Below are positions 12,795-20,185 of a DNA stretch of 35,350 nucleotides, one piece after another. How positions within the stretch are numbered: the first letter of the stretch is position 1; each line of letters opens with the position of its first letter. The stretch lies in the IMG/VR virus record IMGVR_UViG_3300006802_000048, positions 1 through 35,350 of that record, one strand, 5' to 3'. The position numbers were made by a program, and so were the translations under genes. Origin of the DNA: a virus. Below the pieces are notes generated by a model. The model did not search any database and was not told the DNA's origin. It was given only the letters and a program-made list of their open reading frames with translations.

Positions 12795-13240
12795 CGGCGA
12801 GATTGGCATCAAGAAAATATGATCGTGATGCGGTGTCAGAAATTGTATTGGAAGAAATGCAGAATGGATTAAGCACATTTAAAGCGTGTCAAAAAGCCGG
12901 GGTTCCGCATAATACTTTTATTAGATGGGTTGGGGAAAATAAGGAGCTAGCGGACAAATACGCGCGCGCCAGAGAAGATTTAATTGAAAGAATGGCGCAA
13001 GAGATAATGGAAATAGCAGATTCCCCAGTACCTACCACAGATAGTGGCGCAACTGATTCTGGGGCGGTTCAAGATAAACGGGTTCGAATTGATACTAGAA
13101 AATGGTTGTTATCAAAACTCGCGCCTAAGAAATATGGCGATAAATTGGAGCTATCTGGAGATGCAAATAATCCAATTACCATTGCCAAAATCGAGCGAGT
13201 CGTTGTCGACGGACAAGCAAAACGGATCGAAGATGAGTGA
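12791..13240 (+). CDS. Terminase small subunit (Sf6-like)
   Basis: A 149-residue DNA-recognition subunit of the packaging motor. The N-terminal HTH (TFKACQKAGVPHNTFIRWVGENKELADKYARAR, read as two helices) binds the pac site, followed by the oligomerisation helices (ERMAQEIMEIADS) and the signature RVRIDTRKWLLSKLAPKKYGDK shared with the Sf6 gp1 family. The ATG at 12791 has GGAGG about 10 nt upstream; an earlier in-frame start at 12743 would ignore it. Unusually, the large subunit lies 2.65 kb downstream. A pac site may lie within or near this gene, but none can be read off. Confidence 0.92.
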   Translation: MTARLASRKYDRDAVSEIVLEEMQNGLSTFKACQKAGVPHNTFIRWVGENKELADKYARAREDLIERMAQEIMEIADSPVPTTDSGATDSGAVQDKRVRIDTRKWLLSKLAPKKYGDKLELSGDANNPITIAKIERVVVDGQAKRIEDE

Positions 13241-13487
13241 TATAGACAACACATTGAAAGAGCGTGGCGCTAGGTACGGAGATTTCAGAAGCCATGCCGA
13301 AATCAGCCAAATGTTGAAGTCTTTGGTGCTTGACCATGACGCACAGCTTGCTCCGTACCAAGCAGAAGCGCTTGAAATGATCTGCCATAAACTTGCGCGA
13401 ATTGTTAACGGCGACCCAAATTACGCGGACTCTTGGAGAGACATCGCAGGATATGCGCAGTTAGTTGTGCGAGAACTTGAACGATAA
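13233..13487 (+). CDS. DUF6378-like phage protein
   Basis: An 84-residue helical protein starting MSDIDNTLKERGARYGDF. The pattern R-x-x-x-YGDF...H(A)...MICHKLARIVNGDPNYADSWRDIAGYAQLV matches the DUF6378 family common in phages, whose His/Lys/Asp spacing resembles MazG-like all-alpha phosphohydrolases. A nucleotide pool role is possible but unproven. It starts 8 bases inside TerS and is the last gene before the promoter of the small-gene cassette. Confidence 0.78.
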   Translation: MSDIDNTLKERGARYGDFRSHAEISQMLKSLVLDHDAQLAPYQAEALEMICHKLARIVNGDPNYADSWRDIAGYAQLVVRELER

Positions 13488-13492
13488 AACAC

Positions 13493-13521
13493 TTGACATC
13501 TGCGCACGATGTGCGTATTAT
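13493..13521 (+). promoter_or_regulatory. Strong sigma70 promoter with palindromic operator
   Basis: TTGACA (perfect -35, 13493-13498), 17-nt spacer, TATTAT (13516-13521). The spacer plus the first two bases of the -10 box form TGCGCAC-GAT-GTGCGTA (13501-13517), nearly palindromic. The layout is the same as in the promoter at 2785-2813. It would drive the small-gene cassette and perhaps TerL and the structural genes. Confidence 0.88.
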
Positions 13522-13558
13522 TCAGGTTGTCAGCACATCACAACTACAGGAGATCGAC

Positions 13559-13720
13559 ATGGGTTACTTTTCATATCGTCAAATGGGAAACGCCACTTTA
13601 ATCGTGACGCACGCGCCAGATGGCGAAGAGATTGAGTATCAGGTTCAAACGTCAAACGGCATGCGCTCCTGCTACTTTGATCGGCGCGACCATGCAGAAG
13701 CTATGGCAAAGGCATGCTAA
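13559..13720 (+). CDS. Small unknown protein (53 aa)
   Basis: A 53-residue protein starting MGYFSYRQMGNATLIVTH, first gene behind the strong promoter. AGGAG lies 8 nt before the ATG. It looks like a small beta sheet (ATLIVTHAPDGEEIEYQVQ) with an Asp/Arg-rich end (YFDRRDHAEAMAKAC). No family is recognised. Its position predicts high early expression. Confidence 0.78.
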   Translation: MGYFSYRQMGNATLIVTHAPDGEEIEYQVQTSNGMRSCYFDRRDHAEAMAKAC

Positions 13721-13905
13721 TGAAACTTGCAAATGACTACATGCAGTTAGCACTAACAAGCGTTTTGGCAGCAGCGGCACGTGGCGACATTGACCTAAAC
13801 CAATTGGCGAGGGAAGAGCTGCTTAAAAGAGGCGTAAACGCCAATGGCGAATGGATCGGATTTGAAGAAGCAAGGCGCATAAGACTCTTGGAGCGTAATG
13901 GATAG
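13720..13905 (+). CDS. Small conserved phage protein (61 aa)
   Basis: A 61-residue helical protein with LAAAARGDIDLNQLAREELLKRGVNANGEWIGFEEARRI. The phrase LAREEL..RG...G.W.GF..A is common in tiny unknown phage proteins. The start at 13720 overlaps the upstream stop (TAATG) with AAAGG upstream; an ATG two codons earlier is possible. It overlaps the next gene by 8 bases. Confidence 0.82.
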   Translation: MKLANDYMQLALTSVLAAAARGDIDLNQLAREELLKRGVNANGEWIGFEEARRIRLLERNG

Positions 13906-14089
13906 CCCTACCCCTCAACAAGTGCGCGAAATCCGCTCTAAGGCGGGTTTAAGCGCGTCCAAAGCCGCGGCACTGATATATCGCAGCACCCGAAACTGGC
14001 AGCAGTGGGAGCTTGGCGAGCGAAAGATGTGCCCGGCATTGTTCGAACTATTTTGCATGAAGGTTAAAAATGAACGATCCGTCGATTGA
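13898..14089 (+). CDS. XRE-type HTH protein
   Basis: A 63-residue HTH-only protein: TPQQVREIRSKAGLSASKAAALIYRSTRNWQQWELGERKMCPALFELF. The pattern LSASKAAALI-RSTRNWQQWE is a Cro/C1-type HTH with a Trp-rich recognition helix, a common small phage regulator. Being encoded in the cassette driven by a palindromic-operator promoter, it is a plausible ligand of the TRCGCAC..GTGCGTA palindrome. It overlaps the following gene by 20 bases. Confidence 0.83.
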   Translation: MDSPTPQQVREIRSKAGLSASKAAALIYRSTRNWQQWELGERKMCPALFELFCMKVKNERSVD

Positions 14090-14231
14090 TCTGGTGCTGC
14101 TTAAAAAGCTATGCAACGAACTACAGCGTGAGCTTGCTTACTCCCAAGCGGACACAGATGCAGTGGCGCGGTTGGCGCGAGACGTGGAGTACTTGGCGGG
14201 CCGCATGATTGCATGGGCGGGTGGGGAATAA
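14070..14231 (+). CDS. Small helical protein (53 aa)
   Basis: A 53-residue protein starting MNDPSIDLVLLKKLCNEL and ending MIAWAGGE. It starts inside the HTH gene and its TAA overlaps the next ATG (TAATG), matching the coupling style of its neighbours. It is a short amphipathic helical protein, perhaps coiled-coil. No family is recognised. Confidence 0.7.
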   Translation: MNDPSIDLVLLKKLCNELQRELAYSQADTDAVARLARDVEYLAGRMIAWAGGE

Positions 14232-14596
14232 TGAGCATCGAAGCCATGAAACAGGCGCTTGAGGCGTTGGACAGTAAGCATGACATGACCAAAGCTGAAT
14301 GGCGCGTACTTCAATATCGCGCTTTCAACGCCCTCCGCGCCGCGATAGCCGAGGCAGAAAAGCAGGAGCCGTTCGCGTGGATGATACTAAACAGTTTGGG
14401 TGATGATGAAGGCATTACATATTACCAGCCATCGGGAGATCTGCTTCCCGGTTGGGCATATAAGCCTATTTACACCCACCCACCTCGCCGCGAGTGGGTT
14501 GGGCTGACGGATGAGGATATGGCGTTGTGTGAGTCTGAGGAGGATGTGCAATTTGTTCGCGCCATTGCAGCCAAGCTGAAGGAGAAGAACTCGTGA
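14231..14596 (+). CDS. Small conserved phage protein with YTHPPRREWVGLTDE motif
   Basis: A 121-residue protein: an N-terminal helical part with MKQALEALDS and ALRAAIAEAEKQEPFAWM, a middle PSGDLLPGWAYKPIYTHPPRREWVGLTDEDMA, and a C-terminal helix. The EKQEPxAW, LYTHPPR and WVGLTDE words recur in many mosaic phage small proteins of unknown role. The start was chosen from the TAATG overlap at 14231. Confidence 0.82.
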   Translation: MSIEAMKQALEALDSKHDMTKAEWRVLQYRAFNALRAAIAEAEKQEPFAWMILNSLGDDEGITYYQPSGDLLPGWAYKPIYTHPPRREWVGLTDEDMALCESEEDVQFVRAIAAKLKEKNS

Positions 14597-14970
14597 CTGA
14601 CAAAGAGTTGCTGGAGCTGGCTGCGAAGGCGGCGGGGATTAAGGTTCCTTCCAAGAAGGATTACCCATACGCTTATATCAATAAAACAGGGATTCACAGA
14701 GACATTAGTTATGGCGGCGACGGAACTCGGATGAGTTGTTGGAACCCACTCATCAACGATGGAGATGCGCTGCGACTGGCTGTGAAGTTGGGAATTGAAA
14801 TTGGGTTTGATCCTAGAGCCGTAGAAGCAACTGCGGTAGCGCGGGCCTGTGAAGTAGATGGGCAGACCATCATGCCGTGGGCGTGGGAAGAGTTAGAGCC
14901 TGATCCCTACGCCGCGACCCGCCGCGCGATTGTCAGGGCTGCGGCTGAGATCGGTAGGGAGATGAAATGA
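14593..14970 (+). CDS. Small conserved phage protein (125 aa)
   Basis: A 125-residue protein starting at GTG (14593) that overlaps the upstream stop (GTGA). It has MTDKELLELAAKAAGIKV, CWNPLINDGDALRLAVKLG and DPYAATRRAIVRAAAEIG. The WNPL-DDGDALRLAV and ATRRAIVRAAAEIG words are typical of a widespread small phage family of unknown role, related to the DUF2591-type proteins. It ends in an ATGA overlap with the next gene. Confidence 0.83.
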   Translation: MTDKELLELAAKAAGIKVPSKKDYPYAYINKTGIHRDISYGGDGTRMSCWNPLINDGDALRLAVKLGIEIGFDPRAVEATAVARACEVDGQTIMPWAWEELEPDPYAATRRAIVRAAAEIGREMK

Positions 14971-15113
14971 CCAAAGAAGAAATGCTGAGCATCATGCGCT
15001 TGCTGTCCGCACTTGAGGCCGTAAGTCTGTACCGTGAGCCTGCGATCTCGTCTTACTTGGTAGAGCAGATTGACAGCGCAGTTGCGATATTGGAGAGGGA
15101 GATACTGAAATGA
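14967..15113 (+). CDS. Small helical protein (48 aa)
   Basis: A 48-residue frame, MTKEEMLSIMRLLSALEAVS to LEREILK, joined to the genes on both sides by ATGA overlaps. It is likely two amphipathic helices. No family is recognised; the overlaps and the lack of any gap support it being translated. Confidence 0.7.
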   Translation: MTKEEMLSIMRLLSALEAVSLYREPAISSYLVEQIDSAVAILEREILK

Positions 15114-15367
15114 ACCAAGAAGACATTACCCGCATGGCGCGGGAGGCTGGGTGCCTTGGCCCCGGCAAAGGTGGAGACCCAAATGGGCTGTGGGAACCAA
15201 ACGGATGGGAGAACGTAACTGAATTGATGCTTAACTTCGCCGCCCTTGTCGCCGTAGCCGAGCGCGAGGCGTGTGCTCGCATGGCCGAGGCATTTCATCA
15301 ACACGGCTACGACTTTACTGGCGACTTTGAATTGCATGAAGCCATCCGAGCAAGGGGGCAAGCATGA
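15110..15367 (+). CDS. Small conserved phage protein, EREACAR type
   Basis: An 85-residue protein: MNQEDITRMAREAGCLGP at the N-terminus, then FAALVAVAEREACARMAEAF and EAIRARGQA. The EREACAxxA..........AIRARG words are common in a mosaic family of tiny phage proteins. It shares the FAALVA-AEREACA module, and a 20-base identical DNA stretch, with the following gene, so the two are partial paralogues or products of recombination. Confidence 0.82.
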   Translation: MNQEDITRMAREAGCLGPGKGGDPNGLWEPNGWENVTELMLNFAALVAVAEREACARMAEAFHQHGYDFTGDFELHEAIRARGQA

Positions 15368-15642
15368 CGCCGGGTCAACTGATCGACTTGCTTGAGAAAG
15401 CAGGCATGTTGAAAGAAGAATCACCCGGGGTGTTCGGCTGGCGCCCAACAATGCAGAAGGCCGAACGCTTCGCCGCCCTTGTCGCCGCTGCCGAGAGGGA
15501 GGCATGTGCGTTGATCTGCCATGAACTGAAGATGCAGAACAAGTTTCAAAACGCCGATGACCAATACGACGACTGGAATCACGGCATCGCTCACGGCGCT
15601 GAATTGTGTAGGGATGCAATCAGATCAAGGAACAACACATGA
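15364..15642 (+). CDS. Small conserved phage protein, EREACAL type
   Basis: A 92-residue relative of the preceding gene: MTPGQLIDLLEKAGMLKE, then FAALVAAAEREACALICHEL and a C-terminal AELCRDAIRSRNNT. The central module matches its neighbour; the ends differ. It overlaps both neighbours by four bases (ATGA). The role is unknown. Confidence 0.82.
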   Translation: MTPGQLIDLLEKAGMLKEESPGVFGWRPTMQKAERFAALVAAAEREACALICHELKMQNKFQNADDQYDDWNHGIAHGAELCRDAIRSRNNT

Positions 15643-15890
15643 ACCCAATCCAACCGCCGCCGCCAATGACTTACCAGCATTTGCAGGCAGAGAACGCATA
15701 TCTAAAACATAACGTGGCCTATACGCAGCAGATTGCATGGCATAACCAAGCCACTGCGCAGGCAAATTATGATGACGCGCAACGGTGGAGAAAGTTCAAG
15801 GAAATGCTAGATATGAAGCATGGGTCGGATCAGCAATCAAAAGATCTGGAAATGAGGGTTGATCAGGCGCTAAAGGTGACTAAACAGTAA
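15639..15890 (+). CDS. Coiled-coil protein preceding TerL
   Basis: An 83-residue protein with a Pro-rich start (MNPIQPPPPMTYQ), then a long polar helix (LQAENAYLKHNVAYTQQIA...AQRWRKFKEML). Its TAA shares its last base with the TerL ATG. No family is recognised; the heptad-like helix suggests oligomerisation. The coupling to TerL could set TerL level. Confidence 0.75.
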   Translation: MNPIQPPPPMTYQHLQAENAYLKHNVAYTQQIAWHNQATAQANYDDAQRWRKFKEMLDMKHGSDQQSKDLEMRVDQALKVTKQ

Positions 15891-17134
15891 TGACCACTCT
15901 CAAAATCCAAACCCCGCGTTGGGCTTTACCATTGCTTAAGCCTGCGCGGTATAAGGGCGCCTACGGTGGGCGGGGTTCGGGGAAGTCTCATTGCTTTGCC
16001 GAAATGCTTATCGAAGCCCACATCATGGATCAGTCGCAGTCCTCAGTGTGCGTGCGGGAGATCCAGAAGTCGCTGAATCAGTCTGTGAAGCGCCTTATCG
16101 AGCACAAGATCAGCACTATGAATGCTGGGGCTTACTTCGAGGTGCAGGATGCTGTCATTAAGTGCAAAAACGGGCCTGGTTTGATCATTTTCCAGGGCAT
16201 GCAGAACCACACCGCGGATTCAATCAAGTCTTTGGAGGGCTATGACCGCGCGTGGGTAGAAGAGGCGCAAAGCTTGTCTCAACGCAGTCTAGACTTGCTG
16301 CGCCCTACTATCCGCAAGCCTGGCTCGGAGCTGTGGTTTACCTGGAACCCGCATAGTCATGACGACCCGGTGGATCTGCTGCTCCGCGGAAACACGCCCC
16401 CGCCTGATGCTGTGGTGTTGCCCGTAAATTATGAGGACAACCCTTGGTTTCCGCAGGTGCTGCGGGATGAAATGGAGTACGACCGGCGGCGCGACCCAGA
16501 CAAGTGGCAACACGTATGGCGTGGCGAGTATCTCAAGAACAGCGAAGCGCGTGTGTTCAAGAACTGGGTCGTGGAAGATTTCGAGCGGCCTGAAGGCACG
16601 ATATATAGGCTTGGCGCAGACTGGGGGTTCAGCGTTGATCCGTCAGTGCTAGTGCGATGCTCCATCGAAGGCAATCGCCTGTATGTTGATTATGAGGCTT
16701 ACATGATCGGGTGCGAGATCGTTAATCTGCCCGACTTGTTTGACCGGGTGCCAGAATCCAGAAAGTGGTTTATACGCGCAGACTCAGCACGCCCTGAGAC
16801 TATTTCTTACATGCAAAAGCATGGGTATCCCAAGATTCAACCCGCGCAAAAGGGTAAAGGATCAATTGAAGAAGGCATCGCGTTTTTGCAATCGTTTGAC
16901 ATTGTGGTGCACCCAAGATGCAAACATCTAATCGATGAACTTAATAGTTATTCTTATAAAATAGATTCACAAACTAACGAGATATTGCCTATTATTGATG
17001 ATAAAAATAACCATGTAATAGACGCTTTAAGGTATGCTTGCGAAGGAATCCGCAAAGCTAATACAATTAAGCGTCAAGTGGTTTCAGCACCGCCGCGGCC
17101 TTTCACGGGCTCAACTGGCTGGATGGGGGCATAA
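15890..17134 (+). CDS. Terminase large subunit
   Basis: A 414-residue packaging motor of the Sf6/PBSX-like Terminase_3 type. ATPase domain: Walker A GGRGSGKSH (26-34), Walker B-type AWVEEAQ with its catalytic Glu, and the coupling motif WFTWNPHS. Nuclease domain: GADWGFSVDPS (first acidic residue), IRADSARPE, and DDKNNHVIDALRY with the last acidic residues. It uses ATP to push DNA into the procapsid through the portal and cuts at headful length. It lies directly before a run of small head genes and the portal. Confidence 0.96.
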   Translation: MTTLKIQTPRWALPLLKPARYKGAYGGRGSGKSHCFAEMLIEAHIMDQSQSSVCVREIQKSLNQSVKRLIEHKISTMNAGAYFEVQDAVIKCKNGPGLIIFQGMQNHTADSIKSLEGYDRAWVEEAQSLSQRSLDLLRPTIRKPGSELWFTWNPHSHDDPVDLLLRGNTPPPDAVVLPVNYEDNPWFPQVLRDEMEYDRRRDPDKWQHVWRGEYLKNSEARVFKNWVVEDFERPEGTIYRLGADWGFSVDPSVLVRCSIEGNRLYVDYEAYMIGCEIVNLPDLFDRVPESRKWFIRADSARPETISYMQKHGYPKIQPAQKGKGSIEEGIAFLQSFDIVVHPRCKHLIDELNSYSYKIDSQTNEILPIIDDKNNHVIDALRYACEGIRKANTIKRQVVSAPPRPFTGSTGWMGA

Positions 17135-17397
17135 TGGCTAAAAAAAGTGTGTCGTTATCGGTCGGGCGTGGCGAGAAGTTGCCAACGAAGCAAGGCGCAG
17201 GCTTAACGGCCAAGGGGCGCGCTAAGTATAATCGTGAAACAGGGTCCAACCTCAAGGCCCCTGCTCCAAATCCAAAGACTGAAGCCGACAAGGGTCGCAA
17301 GGCCTCTTTTTGCGCTCGTATGGGCGGAGTTGCTGCAAAAGCTAAAAATGGAGAACGGGCGCGCGCTGCATTAAAGAGGTGGAACTGTGGCAAGTAA
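17134..17397 (+). CDS. Small basic phage protein, DUF6321-like
   Basis: An 87-residue, very basic protein: KQGAGLTAKGRAKYNRETGSNL, then KASFCARMGGVA and ALKRWNCGK. The GLTAKGRAKYNR and SFCARMxGV words are the DUF6321 signature, found beside terminase and portal genes in many podoviruses. Its charge suggests it binds DNA or a head component. It starts on the last base of the TerL stop. Confidence 0.85.
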   Translation: MAKKSVSLSVGRGEKLPTKQGAGLTAKGRAKYNRETGSNLKAPAPNPKTEADKGRKASFCARMGGVAAKAKNGERARAALKRWNCGK

Positions 17398-17542
17398 ACC
17401 TGGGTTATACGCCAACATCCACGCTAAACGGGCTCGGATTAAAGCCGGCTCGGGTGAAAAGATGCGCAAACCAGGAACGCCTGGAGCGCCAACCAAAAAA
17501 GCGTTTCAGCAATCTGCCAAGACTGCAAAAGGGAACAAGTGA
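17387..17542 (+). CDS. Small basic phage protein (PGLYANIHAKR type)
   Basis: A 51-residue protein starting at GTG (17387), inside the end of the previous gene: ASKPGLYANIHAKRARIKAG and MRKPGTPGAPTKKAFQQSAK. These words mark a conserved tiny basic protein that sits with DUF6321 and portal genes in many phages. The role is unknown; the strong positive charge suggests DNA or scaffold binding. Its stop overlaps the next ATG (TGATG). Confidence 0.87.
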   Translation: MASKPGLYANIHAKRARIKAGSGEKMRKPGTPGAPTKKAFQQSAKTAKGNK

Positions 17543-17688
17543 TGCCTCTGGTGAAAAGCGCAAGCAAGAAAGCATTTTCTAAAAACGTCAAAACTGAGAT
17601 GGCGCACGGCAAACCGCAAAAACAAGCGGTAGCCATCGCTTATGCAACGCAACGCGCTGCCAAAAAGCCGGCCAAAAAGGGCAAGTAA
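17542..17688 (+). CDS. Small phage protein, DUF6496-like
   Basis: A 48-residue basic protein: MPLVKSASKKAFSKNVKTEM and GKPQKQAVAIAYATQR with a Lys-rich tail. The pattern K-S-A-S-K-K-A...N-V-x-T-E-M...GKPQKQAVAIA is the DUF6496 signature. Its TAA overlaps the portal ATG. Three consecutive tiny basic proteins between TerL and portal suggest a shared role in head assembly, which is inference. Confidence 0.87.
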   Translation: MPLVKSASKKAFSKNVKTEMAHGKPQKQAVAIAYATQRAAKKPAKKGK

Positions 17689-19826
17689 TGGCGCATGAAA
17701 AAGACTTGTTGGCAACTGCTCGAGCGCGCCTTAGCATGGCAATTTCTGCGTATTCAGAAAGCCGTGAAGATGAACTCGACGATTTAAAATTTTATGCAGG
17801 ATCGCCAGACAATCATTGGCAATGGCCCGCAGATGTGCTGGCGACGCGCGGAGCGGTGCAAGGGCAGACGATCAATGCTCGGCCATGCCTAACCATCAAC
17901 AAACTGCCGCAACACGTACGGCAAGTCACCAATGATCAGCGTCAGAACCGCCCGTCCGGTAAGGTAATCCCCGCGGATGACGCGGCAGATCCTGAAGTCG
18001 CAGAGATCTTTGACGGGATGGCGCGGCATATTGAGTACATCAGCGATGCTGATGTGGCATACGACACCGCATGCGAAAACCAAGTTTCTTATGGCGAAGG
18101 GTATATTCGCCTGCTGACCGAGTATTGCGACGATAACACGTTCGATCAAGACATCAAGATCGGGCGTGTTCGTAATAGTTTCTCGGTCTACATGGACCCC
18201 CTGATTCAGGACCCGTGCGGGGCTGACGCCAAGTGGTGCTTCATCACCGAAGACATTACCAAGGAAGAATACGAGCGCACGTATCCTGACGCGCAGCCTT
18301 TGTCTACACTTCAACAGCTAGGCGTTGGAGATCAAAGCGTTTCGCAGTGGATCAACGAAAATACGGTAAGAATCGCTGAATATTTTTATGTTGATTACGA
18401 ACCCGCCACGCTAAATCTGTATTATGGCAATCAGACAGCGTTTGCTGGGTCGCCAAAAGACAAGCAATTCAAAGCCGCTGGCATGAAGCCAGTGCGCACT
18501 CGGCGTGTGCAAAAGCGCGTTGTCCGTTGGTGCAAGATTAACGGCTATGAAGTGCTGGAGGAGTCTGACTGGGCAGGCAAGTACATCCCTGTCGTTCGGG
18601 TGGTTGGAAACGAATATGAAGTAGATGGGCGCATATATGTGTCTGGCCTTGTGCGCAATGCCAAGGACGCCCAGCGCATGTATAACTATTGGGTTAGCCA
18701 AGAGGCCGAGATGCTTGCTTTGGCTCCCAAAGCGCCGTTCATTGGGTATGGGGGGCAGTTCGAAGGGTACGAAACTCAGTGGAAAACTGCCAATACGCAG
18801 AACTGGCCTTATCTTGAAGTTAACCCAGATGTAACAGACGCCAATGGCAACATGCTGCCGCTTCCTCAGCGTGCCGCTCCTCCTCTGCCGCAAACTGGCC
18901 TGATTCAGGCCAAAATGGGCGCTGCTGATGACATTAAAGCCACCACAGCGCAATATGACGCATCTCTTGGCTTGCAGGGTAATGAGCAATCAGGCCGCGC
19001 AATTCTGGCGCGCCAGCGGCAAAGCAACACTGGAACCTATCATTATGTTGATAACTTGGCCCGCGCCATTCGCCATGTAACGCGTCAGATTGTGGATTTG
19101 GTGCCTAAAATTTACGATACGCAACGAATTGCACGCATCATCGGAATCGATGGCGAACCAGACATGGTTATGATCGATCCGACTCAGCAAGAAGCTGTGC
19201 GGCGCATTAAAGATGAGTTTGGCAACACGGTTAAGAAGATTTACAACCCATCTATTGGTAAATACGACGTTTGTGTGACCACTGGTCCGAGCTATATGAC
19301 CAAACGGCAAGAGTCTGCCGATCAAATGTCGCAAGTGCTGCAAGCAAACCCGGCGTTGTGGCAAGTGGCTGGCGATCTTTTGGTAAAGAACTTCGACTGG
19401 CCTGGCGCTGATGAGCTTGCTAAACGCATGCGCAAAATGATTGATCCTAAGCTGTTGGAAAGTGGCGACAACATTTCGCCCGAACTTCAAATGGCGCAGC
19501 AACAAATGCAGGCAATGGAGCAGCAAATGCAGCAGATGACTGCAATGTTGCAGAATGTCCAGCAATCTGTGGAAATGCGTGAGCTTGAGATCAAAGAGTT
19601 TGACAGTAAGGTCAAAGCATACCAAGCCGAAACGCAACGGATTAGCGCGGTTCAGTCTGGTATGAATGAAGAACAAATTCAAGATATTGTCATGGGCACT
19701 TTGGCGGGCATGATCACTAGCGGTGATCTGGTTTCAGAAATGCCAGGGCAGGAATTGCCGGAAATGGAACAAGAAATGCCAGAACAAACTCCGATAATGA
19801 ATCAACCAATTGAGGGGATGCAATGA
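17688..19826 (+). CDS. Portal protein (P22-like)
   Basis: A 712-residue portal of the P22 gp1 family (P22 portal is about 725). Family stretches include DDLKFYAGSPDNHWQWP, RPCLTINKLPQHVRQVTNDQRQNRPS and IRLLTEYCDDNTFDQDI. The C-terminus, about residues 600-640, is a Met/Gln-rich helix (MAQQQMQAMEQQMQQMTAML) matching the barrel part of P22 portal. A dodecameric ring of this protein forms the DNA entry and exit channel and binds TerL, then the gp4-like adaptor. It overlaps the next gene by four bases. Confidence 0.95.
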   Translation: MAHEKDLLATARARLSMAISAYSESREDELDDLKFYAGSPDNHWQWPADVLATRGAVQGQTINARPCLTINKLPQHVRQVTNDQRQNRPSGKVIPADDAADPEVAEIFDGMARHIEYISDADVAYDTACENQVSYGEGYIRLLTEYCDDNTFDQDIKIGRVRNSFSVYMDPLIQDPCGADAKWCFITEDITKEEYERTYPDAQPLSTLQQLGVGDQSVSQWINENTVRIAEYFYVDYEPATLNLYYGNQTAFAGSPKDKQFKAAGMKPVRTRRVQKRVVRWCKINGYEVLEESDWAGKYIPVVRVVGNEYEVDGRIYVSGLVRNAKDAQRMYNYWVSQEAEMLALAPKAPFIGYGGQFEGYETQWKTANTQNWPYLEVNPDVTDANGNMLPLPQRAAPPLPQTGLIQAKMGAADDIKATTAQYDASLGLQGNEQSGRAILARQRQSNTGTYHYVDNLARAIRHVTRQIVDLVPKIYDTQRIARIIGIDGEPDMVMIDPTQQEAVRRIKDEFGNTVKKIYNPSIGKYDVCVTTGPSYMTKRQESADQMSQVLQANPALWQVAGDLLVKNFDWPGADELAKRMRKMIDPKLLESGDNISPELQMAQQQMQAMEQQMQQMTAMLQNVQQSVEMRELEIKEFDSKVKAYQAETQRISAVQSGMNEEQIQDIVMGTLAGMITSGDLVSEMPGQELPEMEQEMPEQTPIMNQPIEGMQ

Positions 19827-20185
19827 AGCCCGCCGATTTTGTCGGTTTGTTGTTTTTGGGGCGCGATGTCGCGCACTCGGTTCATTTAAATACTAGAAGT
19901 TATGCAAAGCACGTAGCGCTTCAAGGGTTTTACGAAGGCATTGTTGATTTAGCAGATAGTTTTGCCGAGGCTTATCAAGGTAAATATGGTCTAATTGGAC
20001 CGATTGCTCTACAATCTGTGAAAAAGACTAATAACATCATAGAGTTTTTGCAAAATCAACTAGATGAAATTGAGTCTGAACGCTATAAAGTAGTAGAAAA
20101 AGAATGTACGGCGTTGCACAACATTATCGATGAGATTGTCAGTCTGTATCTTTCGACGCTTTATAAGTTGAGGTTTTTAGCATGA
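19823..20185 (+). CDS. Helical-bundle phage protein, DUF5856-like
   Basis: A 120-residue all-helical protein: GLLFLGRDVAHSVHLNTRSYAKHVALQGFYEGIVDLADSFAEAYQGKYG is the conserved core (read as two helices) with His and Asp/Glu residues in positions reminiscent of ferritin-like bundles. The LxLxRDxAHxxHLxTxSYAxHxAL pattern occurs in a phage family annotated as DUF5856. It lies between portal and scaffold, where P22 has no gene, so it may be a head-associated accessory protein. Confidence 0.72.
   Translation: MKPADFVGLLFLGRDVAHSVHLNTRSYAKHVALQGFYEGIVDLADSFAEAYQGKYGLIGPIALQSVKKTNNIIEFLQNQLDEIESERYKVVEKECTALHNIIDEIVSLYLSTLYKLRFLA

Noticed and set aside
18990-19682. 230-codon minus-strand frame inside the portal gene
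   Set aside because: Antisense to a confident P22-type portal; Leu/His-rich composition comes from the complement of Gln/Met codons.
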